Source: Melanocharis versteri (taxonomy: Eukaryota; Chordata; Aves; Passeriformes; Melanocharitidae). From it: a stretch of 64,000 nt of DNA. The notes beneath the pieces are model-generated. The model worked only from the letters and a program-made list of their open reading frames with translations. It searched no databases and had not been told where the DNA came from. The stretch is taken from assembly GCA_013397845.1 (NCBI GenBank), contig VZTG01001555.1:62001-126000 (forward strand), given 5' to 3'. The position numbers were made by a program, and so were the translations under genes. Below are positions 37,201-49,200 of the stretch, piece after piece. Every line of letters starts with the position of its first letter. Positions within the stretch are counted from its first letter, which is position 1.

Positions 37201-40200
37201 GTGTCTGGGGGCAGTGGGCGAGCAGCTGCGTGGGACTGAGTTGCTGGTTAAGCCCCACAAAGAGTAAGCTACCTTCTGTACAAAACACAGGATATAGAGG
37301 GTACACACCACAGGGAATCTCGAGTTTCACCTGTGGGACCACAGGGAGAACATGAAATGGGATGGAAAACCTATACCTCAACCCTAGAGGCACAGGTATG
37401 TGAATTGCAGGAAAAAAACCAGCATAAATAGGGATTCTTCCAGGAAAGTTGCTCCTTACATCTTCAGCGGGCAGTTCCCAGACAGAGTGGCAGGGCTGAT
37501 CTTATTCCTGATCCCATGGAAAGGAATTCTAATTCTTTTTTACAGGAAATGGAGAATCCTAGGACCAGTATTAGAGGAACCCTGTCTCCAGCCAGGTGCA
37601 GGAGAGGGACAACCAGTTTTACTGGATTGTGTGGATCAGATGTCCTGGGTACATCAGCCCCATGGGAGTACAAGGCTTTAGCAGACCCTGGGGCACAGTG
37701 TACCCTAATGCCATCAAGCCATACAGGGGCAGAATCCATTTGTATTTCTGGAGTGACAGGGGGATCGCAACAGCTGATGGTCTTGGAGGCTGAAATCAGC
37801 CTGACAAAATGACTGGCAAAAGCACCCCATTGTGGCTGGCCCAGAGGCAGAGACTGTCTCGGGTGAAAGCATTTAAAGGACTCAAAAGGGCACTGGTGGG
37901 TTTTCCGTACAGCTGCCTTGGAGACAAAGGAAATGAGGCATCTGTCTACCCTGCCTTGTCTCTCAGAGGACCCTTCTGATGTGGGGCTGCTGAAGGTCAA
38001 AAAACAAGAGGTGATAGAATGATTTGGGTTGGAAAGGACCTTAAAAATCAGTTCGTTCCAAACTCCTTACCATAGGCAGGGACATTTTCAACTAGACCAG
38101 GCTGCCCAGAGCCCCATCCAACCTGACCTTGAATATTTCTAGGAATGGCCCCATCCACAGCTTCTCTGGGCAACCTGTTCCAATGTCTCACCACCCGCAC
38201 AGTAAAGAATTTCTTCCTAGTATTGAATCTAAGTCTGCCCTCTTTCAGTTTAAAGCCATTACCCCTCATGCAAACACTACACACACCCTTGTAAAAAGTC
38301 CCCCTCCAGCTCTCTTGTGGCCTCCTTTGAGCCCTGAAAGGCCACAATGAGGTCTCCCTGGAGCCTTCTCTTCTCCAGGCTGAATAACCCCAGCTCTCTC
38401 AGCCTGTCTTCAAAAGAGAGGTGCTCCAGCCCTCTGATTGTCTTTGTGGCCACCTCTGGACTCACTCAAGCAGGCCCACATCCTTCTTATGCTGCGGACC
38501 CCAGAGCTGGATGCAGCACTGCAGGTGGGGGCTCAGCAGGGCAGAGCAGAGGGGCAGAATCCCCTCCCTGGCCCTGTTGCCCACCCTGCTCTGGATGCAG
38601 CCCAGGACACGTTTGGCTCTCTGGGCTGTGAGTGCTCATTGCTGGGTCATGTCCAGCCTCTCACCCACCAGCACCCCCAAGTCACTTCAGCCATTCAGCT
38701 ACCCACCCACCACTTTGTCCTGCCCAGAAAGACTGTTACGACAGCTTGTCATGGACTAAATCAACTCAATGGACTAGCAAAGGGGTGGTCCATAGACTAC
38801 AAGAATGATATCTGTATGGACCTACATCAAAAGGCTGGGAAGGCAATGGTGGTTAACTGGGACATTTGGAAAGTGTGGGACTCGGGCAGGACATAAATGG
38901 TACAGTATAAGGGGTGGATACTGCCCATCCCAACAGGGGGGAGGGACGGGCGTGGGGGTGTGTGAGTGGCTGCAGGGTCCTGAGCTGCTGGCTGGGTCCA
39001 CACCACAACAGTCCACTGCACTGTGGCTGTGACCACACTTCTCCCTTCCCTCTTCTGAATTTAATACTGCTGCACATAAGCACAGATCTGGTGTCCAGAC
39101 TGCTTAGCAGAGCCTCTAACTGCAAGGAGAATAGACAGCCTCTGCAGCCAGCAAGACAAAGATTACATGCTAGAGATTTCCTACACTAAGACCTTACTTG
39201 GGCAAAACTTTCCAAGTTCAAAGCAAAAAGGCAAAAATATTGAACATTTGCAATCACAATCTGCAGTGGAAAATATACCACACTCACAAACTCATCTGTC
39301 CAAATTCATCTTGTAAAGTCAGCAACACTTCTGAGAGCTCTTCCTGAGACGAGGACGAGTCCATTGGCAGGGATGGCCTTCTGCTTTTGCTGGCAGGATG
39401 ACCAATACTGGTGGGTTTTGCGAGTGGAGTATCGTTTACCACATGTCTGTTACACAAAGCTTTTGTGTGATGTTTCATCAGGTGTAGCACGTGTTGCACG
39501 TTGGCAGCAACTGAATGACTGGGACTGGTAGACTGAAAGGAAAAGAGACTTCTTTTAAATGGCATTATTAACAACTTGATAATACTGGAGAACATTTAAA
39601 AACAGTGACATTTCTGTTTTGCTGACAAGAATTAATTTTTGTTTCAATTAATATGCACTAACAAGAACATCTTGTCAAGCAGCATAGTGCAGGCCCAGTT
39701 TTGGAAATACCAGCTCAGCTAGTTGCCAATATACAACAAGTATTTCAAAGAATCTGTATGAAAAGTGTCAAAGAAAATTAAATGATCTGACCACTGGGTG
39801 TCAGGAGAGCACCAAGCCAAAGTCCCTTAAGGAGCTGCAGCTACTGAGCTCTAAGCTTTGGAATTAATCTGCTCACCTTCCCAGCCACAAAGGGTACATC
39901 ACCCAGACACAGTCTGTAATGGGGCTGCACAGTGGGATGTCTTCCAAGAGAGCATTTCTGGAAAGAAAGAAGAGAGGAGTATTTAGCAAAAATTATACTA
40001 CAGCAAACCCACTTTCCTTTTACCTTGTAGTAAAAGAGGCAACCTGCTCCCTGATCATATGCACACAATCTTATTTAACTCTTCAGTAATTGCCCTTCTC
40101 TTTCCCACATCTTACCTTCTCTGGCTGCTTAGCTTTTTTCCTGGGTTGTCTTGCTTTCGGAGAAAGCAATGGTGATGCTGCTTGAATCAGCAGTCTGTTG

Positions 40201-43200
40201 GTTTCCAGGCCTGTCTGAAGCTACAATTGAGGGAATAAGGGGAGTTACTGTAATTATAGTAATGAATAATCAGAGACAGTGCAAGCAGAGAATTGCAAAC
40301 CAAGAATTTTTAAAACATAGGCTCTCTAAAAGAAAGGGCTGCAAATTTTTAGGGTATTTTTGCAGTCTACGGTCAACTTAAACATTAAATACTTCCTCTG
40401 ACAGCACTACTCATCAGTAATCCTAGTAAATTAGAGAATTAGCCTTAGTCCATTAGTGCCATGCAGGCAAGTGCCAAAGCATCAGCTGTGCTTTACACTT
40501 GACAAGGTACTGGGGAGCTCAAGCCACCCAACCCTGATCAATTGGTCCCATGACATATAGTTACTAGGCAACTATTCCTTCCATTCTATTAAATTTGACA
40601 GTAAAAAAACCTCCAAACAAACAAACAAAAAGCCACAATAAAAAAACTAAACACCAAACCGTCTATTGAAAGAGTTAAGGCTACAGCTTCCTGTTGACAG
40701 TGGGAATCCTAACATGCTTCGTTGTTCAAGAGGAAGATATGGCATGGCTTTAGAAATCACATCTTGAAGAGGCATTCACAGCACAATTTTTCATTATTAA
40801 TTTGAGATACCCCTTTCCCCATCACACCAAACTCAGGGCAAAGGTTAATGTTAGAGCCTAACGTATTACCTCCATAATTCTTCAGGATACCATGAATGTT
40901 TAATGAACACCACACTTTCAGGTTAGAAGACCAGCCAGGATCCTTAAGGGCTCATAATCAAGATTATGTTCTCTGTTTTTTGCCTCCTTCTACAGTATTT
41001 TAATTACAGTTATGAACAAGAGAGCCCATTTGTTGACCTTGATATATTTAGAGGTTCTCATGCATACTCAATTATGAATTAGTCTGAATTTCTACTCCTC
41101 TTTTCCAACTAACTTCTTTTAGTAAAGAAATCAATGCTTCAGTGCACAGGTGGTGTTAGACAAAGGTTTCCAAAAAGCTCAGAGAACTTCAGAACATTTG
41201 GTACCTCAGGCAGGAGGAAAAAAAAAGAAAAAAAAATACTAAACCCAGGATTTCATTATTCTTTGAGGCATATGGGGGGCACTTTCAGTAAGTTAAGCTG
41301 AAAAGTTGATAAAAAGGAAGAGCTAATTACAGTGCATACCAGTACAAAAGAAATTTCCTGTTGGTTACCTCAGCTGCTTTTTCCTGAACAAGCTTCCTTG
41401 CATGTTCTTCCTCATGAAGCTTCTGTTCCAGCTCTTTCATTTTTTTCTAGTCAAAGTTGAATAAAAATAATAGCGTTACTGATGAAACAATTTTTTTTCT
41501 TCCTGAAGCCTACAAGACTATGAGCTTGCACAGAACTATGAGTACATCTTACGACTTAAAGATAAATGAAGGCTTGAACATTAGAACGATTGCTGATGCT
41601 TCACCTGCGTAGACATAAATACAGCAGTCAAAAGCTTGTGCTTAACATTTAAATTGATTTTTCTATTCTTACTTTCACAATTGGTATCTGAAGTCCAGTC
41701 ACAGCCAAATACATACAGAGCAATACACAAGGCTCTCTCTCTTCAATTGTAAAAACACCCTAGACAGTAGGTTGCTTTGTGTACATTATCCTCCAAGATT
41801 CTGTACTACAAAAGAGCTAACAAAGACATGTCATTATAAGGCAAGAGAAGACTTGCTTTATTTAGACCACTAATGCTATTTTTGCTAAAATCTGTAACTT
41901 ACACTCTTACAAGAAAAGAATTTTTGAACATCTAGCCACCTTCCTAATAAAGAAGAGGGAGGAAAGGTTGTACGATGCCCCTAGGATACCTTTAAACAAA
42001 ACTGAAGTAATTTCATCTTTTTATCACAAAAGCATGTAAGAACTCTTCTGAAACTCTTTTTCAAAGGAAAAGGTGAAGGGGAAAAGCACACATTTCTTCA
42101 TAAACCTCCAACAAGATGAAAACATTGTTTAAACAAGATACACTGAAATTCCCAATGTGAAAGTTATCAAATAACTTTCTGGTTTTATACAGCAGTGAAG
42201 AAAACAATCCAGAGCTCCAGTACCCAAAACAATTTCCTTTCTCTTCCCCCAAAGACTGATAATTCACAGAGCTACTAATCAAAGTTAAGGCAGAAAAACA
42301 TGCTATACAGAGTGACAGCTGTATTTGTACACTTGTTTGTTTATAAACTCACCCCACTGAGGTACTACATATTTCAGTTCTGCTTTACTTAAGCATTAAC
42401 TGCAAGAATAATGTAATGAGCTGTTCTACAAAGGTGTTAAAAGGCAAAAGCCTGGATAAACATTGAGGACAAAGGCACTATATAAAGGAACCAACTTTTT
42501 CTGTTGAATGAAAGAACCACTCTGATGATTTCTTTTTCATTCAAAACAAAGGTATTCCAGGTAACTTAAAATCATCTTCTGCCCTTTACAGTAATTGGCA
42601 CAACTCTTGATATCCATGTGGTCAGACTCAAAGATCTTTTATTAACCTGTTAAGTCTGACAGAATTTTTAATATGAAAATATTGAGAAAAATATTCTGTT
42701 TAAACTGAAGATTGACATGAAGCTGGGCCAAGGCTTTTATTCTGAAATGAATGAGTATTCCCTCAGCTAGCTGTTCAGCTGTGGCATGCAGCTCAAACTG
42801 CACAGCAAGAGTGTATCTTAGTGTATCATCTGTGATAGACCCTGTTAAAAATTATACACCCAACTTAGATTCCCTAAATAATTTTATTTTCTTGTTTCTA
42901 GAAGAAGGTATTACACAGATTACTGGACTGTCACTAAAAGAGAGGCCCCAGAGCCAAGCAAACAGACCCTGCCCAGCAGTGCTGCCCATCAAAGATCTTA
43001 AAAAGCTTGTTGCAGCTGCTTTGGCTCAGGAACTTCCAAGAATAGTTGTAGCATCTAAATGTCCTGCAGCAAAGACTTACTACCAAACATCTCCCTATGT
43101 ACTTCTGGAGGAACACCATCTACTTCACCACCTGAGGTAAAGGTTGGTGTGCAGGGCAGCAAGCCCATGGTTTTGATAGAATCCAGAGCTGCCATCCACA

Positions 43201-46200
43201 ATACCACAACCTAATCATGTACCATCTCATCCTTTCAGGGGAACAGGGAAGAAATCTGCAGATGGAAGCCTCTCCCTGGTTAAGCTCTCTGTAGTTTCCA
43301 GGCTTGGGAGACTTGTGGTCTCTCCTACAGCAGCAGAGAGAGGTACGTGGATGGGACTTCAGAGGCCAACACCACAGAGACTACACAGAGATGTATGGGG
43401 CTTGCATGGCAAGGCATTGGTAGCCATGGGGCTACAGGGGTGGCTTCTCTGAGGAGCTGCCAGAAACTTCCCCACGTCAACAGAACCAATGCCAACAGAG
43501 CCAATGCCAGCTGGCTCCAAGACAGACGCTCCACTGGCCAAGGCTGAGCCCAACAGCAATGGTGGTAGCACCTCTGGGATTCCAGATCTAAGGAGGGGAA
43601 AAAAACCTGCTGGGGAATGGCAGCCAGAAGGGAGGAGTGAGAATATTTGAAAGCAGCAGCCTTGCAGACCCTAAGGTCAATGAGGGAGGGGGAGGAGGTA
43701 CTCCAGGTGCCAGAGCAGAGATTCCCCTGCAGCCCATGGTGAGATTGAGTTTTATTTCTCACCATAAAATTACAAAAAATATAAAAATTCAGGGGTCAAC
43801 CCACCACAACAGAATATGACCAAACAGTCATGTTGAGTTTGTAGAATCTGCTGATTCAAATGGAGTCCTGAAAAGGCAGACTGACTCAAACCCACTGAGA
43901 GTCCAGTGCTAGAGGCCTTGCAACACAAGGCTCCAGAAGTCTGCACACAAAATAACTACTAATAATTGTGTTCCTTAATAAGGAGGGCTAAAAGAAAAAA
44001 AAACCACCAAATTCATACAAGTCAAGGTAAATCTGTTAGCATTCAGTAGCGTGAAAAGCAAGTNTACACCAAATTCATACAAGTTAAGGTAAATCTGGAT
44101 AATAACACAAAGTAACTGTTATCATTCAGTAGCGTGAAAAGCAAGTCAAGATCTTAGGAATGGCTGCAATCTCACAATGCTTAGGCACCAACTAAGCATA
44201 AAAGAGGAACACCAACAGACTGTTAAGGCTTAATAAAACTCCAACTCTTGTAGTGTATGGTGACCCAAAGCCTACCCAGACATGTAGACTTTCAGCAATA
44301 ACTTCAAGTTTTCACAATACCTCAATTTAAAATGAAGTTTAGTTGCTGTCTTACTCTAAAGCACAAAGTTTTGCTCAGCTCTGCTACTGCCATACAGCTA
44401 TGAAGTACAGATTACAATAAACAAGGTAAATTTGATATAGTATCTAACACAAATGACAGACCTCTGCTATGGACTGCATTGTATTAAGTCTGCTATACTC
44501 TTTTTCCAGTATATCCAGCTTTTCCAATTTAGACTGAACATGCGATTGGTCAAGAAGCCGATCTCTCTCCAAGGAGCCCTGGAAGGGAGAAGTGAAAAGG
44601 AAAACAATTACAAGCACAAGAAAACAAGATCATCTACAGAAAGCCTTGTGTCTGAAGCACAAAGGAAGCCCATAAACAGTCCAAAGGAACTTCTACTTCC
44701 TCTGTGCAATTTAAGATGGTGCCACAATCAGGGAACAAACTTCACCACTGGTCCACCAGAGCTAGGGAACTGCACATTTAACCACATCTGAGAGAGGACT
44801 CTACAGTCTCTCCTCCCTTCCAATCCGACACATTAAAAAAAAAAAACATTATGCAGAAATTAGAAATAGCTTTCTTGATTTTTTTCTTCAGTAAATATTT
44901 AACAGACTGAAATAGAATAGCCACAGAGACCAGTGAACAGACAGCTCTAGGTGACCCATATGCCTATAAAACAAAATTCAAGTTCATTTTAGGTATAGGC
45001 CAAATCCCAGTCATTGATGGTGGGAAATTGAAATTTTACTGCTATTTCTACAGAATCAGTATTTCAGCCCCAACTTAGCAAGAGTAGTGCTAGTAGAGAA
45101 AATCCCTAAAGACCTGAAGAGCGTAAACACAAAAGGGAGGTTTTTTTTCCCCATGGCACACAGGTATAACACTGAAGGATAAGGATGAGCTACTGCAGCA
45201 AGCCAATCATGCAGAGGCAAACAATTCATATTAATACCAGAGCCTGCTATTGCCTTAGAAACGGGTGCACAAAGAAAATACCACAGTCATGAGAAGACTG
45301 GGAAATTTAAGTAGGAAAGCTATCCATATCTAAGTATATGAAGGCCAGTTCAAGTAGACGTCCACACTTAAAGGTATTAAAATTACAGTAACTATGAAAA
45401 ATCATAATATAAGTAATGACTTTTATGATTTAACCCTGATATAGTTTTGGGAACACACCTGTTTCTCTAAGAGATGTGACTTCTCATTTTCTGCATGCTG
45501 GATCATTTTTCTCATGTAGTCCAGCTGTTTCTCTAGAAGGCTGCATCGAGACTCAGCAGCTGCCAGCTGAGAAGACAGTTCTGAAGATAACAGAAGGCAG
45601 AAAATGGAAATCATGCATTGCTTGTTCCTGGGATTTTGTTGTTGTTGTTGTTGTTTTCAGGACAGTTTCAAAACAATCAAGAAAAGGACCATCTAAGAAA
45701 CTTATATATGATGCCTAACAAACTTCTGTATGCATAAAAGTCCCTAAACCAAAGAATGCCTTTAAATTATTTCTTTGTAACTCCACATGTCATTGCAAAA
45801 GATACTGAACAAAGTAAATTAAAATTGGTTTATGTATTGATAGGAATCAAGTTTCATCGACATCAATGTTCTATAGTATCTATATAAAGTTTGCAAAGAA
45901 CCTTGATTTTTCCTTGACACTTCAGTCTTGTCATGTTCTTTGTGCTGCATTTGTTCACTCAGTACTTTTTTATAGTCTGCTGTTTCCCTGCTGAGGTGTT
46001 TTACATTCTCCTCCGCCTGAAACCGTTCCAACTCCAGTCGATGAATTTTTTCCTGGAGATTCTTCAGAGCAGAAAATATTGCTGCAATTGAACAAGTACC
46101 TTTCGTTAGATACCATTAAATCGCCACTTCAGGACAACACTGAACATGAAATGTTATTGTAAAAGCATGTTACGTAAGAAGATCAGAGTGTTCCTTACCA

Positions 46201-49200
46201 GCATCCAAGACTCCTTCCAGGAATTAAGACCTGTTTCCCTTTAAGCCATAACTGATTCTAAAACTAGTCTCGAACAAATAGATGCCCTTAGTGCATACCC
46301 TTCACCTGACATATTTGGGAAAGATACAACTATTTCCCAGAACAAGGCATATAAATACTGTGTCAATTAAGAACAAACAGTGCATCCTCTGACCCTTTAT
46401 CAGAAGGAAATGAAAAGTCACAACTAAATAGTTAAAACAGTGGCAATTTTCCACATTAATATTATTCCTACCACAACAAATTCACAAACACAATGTTCCC
46501 AAGAATGGCCACACAGCATAGTAAAGGTTAACTATGAAAAGGGCTATAAAATTGCTTATAAATAACTGGACTTCCTTTTTAATTCTTCTTGTTTTGCACT
46601 TGTGCTCCCCTCCTCCACCTAAAAACATACATCTCCTTTGTGCTGAACCATTTTTCCCTTTCTGCTGCATTCCCAGCTTTAGCAGTTACTAAACAAAGCC
46701 TTTCTGTATTCTTCACCACAAAAAGAAAAGCAGTTGTAATAGAACTCACATCACCTTGCAATTAGACCATCTGCTGGTAATCTGATGTATTATGTCTCTT
46801 AGCTGTGCTGTGTAATTCTGTAAAGGGAATCATAACCATAAGCCCTTTCCCCTATACAGTGCTGCTGAAGTTCAACATAAGAGCATCTGCACACACAGCT
46901 CATATAGCAGACTAATCTGCAAGGTCACATTAGCCCACTCCTTTGTGCTTAAATCCATTCCAGAGAAAGAATGTACCTGTAATAAAGAATGTTTGAGCAT
47001 CAGAAGAGTTGGGACTGCATATTGGTTTGTGCATCAGATTACCAAAAATATTAAAAAAAAGGAAAAAAAAAAGGAAAAAAGAAAAAAATGAAAAATAATT
47101 ATTGGAATGAAGATTCCAGAGTAAAAACTCATCAAATCTTGAAATTCATAACAGCACATGAGAGTATCACATCAATGCAAACCTGTTAAGCACATAAGAA
47201 GTAGCAACAGCAGTCACAGTTAAGAGGAAGTTACTGATAATTTGGCCCATTTTGCAATACCAGAATCACTAATTGCACCCTCTTCTCTGTTTACAATACT
47301 GTTCCTAGGATTCAGTTGAAATGGGCATAGCTGAAACAATAAACAGATTTGTTTCTATTATTGTTAAAAGCTACATTGAAATCTCTGTATATTCACAATA
47401 ATGACTAACAAAATACAGCAGTGATACAACTCAAGCAGTGAATAGATAAAGGTGAAACTCAACAGGATGCCAAGTATCATTCAGTCATTCCTGCTAGAGC
47501 ATTAAAGCCAACTGTGCATGCTGACAGACATATACAACACAAAGACATTAAAACCACAATAAACAGAATTTACTATACTCAATTTCAGGATTTTTCAATC
47601 AGTTTTTTTTAATATGGGGAATGGGAGGAGCAATAAGGACCCTCAAGAACAATCAAATCAATTTTGCCATTTGCAATTAATTCCCATATCCTTAAATTTA
47701 TTAAAATATACACTCTGGAACATTTCTGCATTTTTAAAAGCTATGCAAAAAAAGAAACATACTGGATCATCCATGTGTTGGATTCAATTTTCAGTACATA
47801 CTCACATTTACTTGCGCTTCATTTAAACATTTTTTGAAAATAAAAACATTTGCTAGTTTTTAAAAAGGGATATAATTTATCCAATTGTCTTCCACCATCC
47901 ATCCTTATTTCAGAGTTGGCAGAGTCACCGTTTGAAAAAAAGTTGCCAAGTGAAAACTTGGAAGTCATAACTTTATTGCTAATGCAACATGCACCACACT
48001 CTACAAAAATACACCCGCATCAGTAATTCATAAGGAAGCTCTTTCCTGCACATCCAATTTTTCTTCTGTAAAGATTGCTTTAGTTTTGTGTCAACAGCAC
48101 TCTCAAAACTGATGGCCTTGAGAGTATATGCTGCATTTTAAATAGCACTGCAAGAACTGAGATTTCATCTTCTAGGTCATTAACACAGAAGCCCCTAGTA
48201 ACTCAGACATGAATTGTGTTATTGGAACAGGGACTTGACGGTATCATCCTGATTTTTTACTTAGCCTGAGTAATATTAGGATTTATCCCAAACACTTCTC
48301 ACTTTTCTCCATATAAGGAAAAAATATCAAGTGGTTCATACCCTTAAGCCTCCATGCCACTCCAGTCTTTAAAGGAGCATTTCTACAATGACCCTGAGCC
48401 AAACAGCCCATCAAAGAAAGGATCAGTCCTGCTCTAGTCTCCAAACTCCTCATGATGCACCTGTACGTACACCAAGGCAGCTCTGGAATAAGTCTCACTA
48501 TATGACAAGCTAATTCACTAAAACAACAGAAAACTAACCAAGAATAGGTTTTTTGTTCATGTCCAGTCAGGCAAGACAAATCTGCTTATATGGAGATGAA
48601 CATCAGGACCAGAGTGGGAAAGGAGGGAGAAGGAACAGCCTAGAAACAACAAGAATAATGGGAGTAAAACTGCCTCCCTTTTTGGTGCTGTGAGCTCTCA
48701 GTTCAGCACTTTGCTGAACCCTTCTCTGTATCCTTAAAGTCTTCACTGATATGATACTCGCAACACACCCCTTGTCCATGACAAGCCTTCCAACAGGACC
48801 AAACCTCTTCCTTTGCTCCAAACCATTCTGGGGACTAAAGTCTCCTCATTTCCAACTCAGCTATGAACTCAGGAGATGAAAGGTTGAAGGAAAGGAAGAC
48901 TGAAGAAGGAACAAAGAAAACATGCCAGTACAATTTCATAAAGTACTCAGACCATTTTACAATTCTCTGCTACTGAAGGGGAACATCTTTCTCCCTCTGT
49001 AAGACGACCTTTTTCATCAGGAGTTCTTTGGAAAGGTAAGTGCAAAGGACCTATAAAACAGGTAACCTGGACATCACTGGGAATTGATAAAAGGATAGAA
49101 AGACTGCAACCTTCATAGATGTGGAAGACATACAGTATTTCACCACAATTTGGAAACAGGTAAGAAAACAACTTTGCCGAACTATTACCTCTGCTGTTGC

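Noticed and set aside
37464..38000. 178-codon minus-strand open frame
   Set aside because: It lies antisense to the retroviral remnant, has no protein likeness I know and no splice context.
38438..38896. 152-codon + strand open frame
   Set aside because: It runs antisense through the CR1 fragment and into its flank, so it is a chimera of repeat sequence.
43325..43765. 146-codon minus-strand open frame
   Set aside because: It coincides with the LTR-like block and looks like a shadow of repeat sequence.
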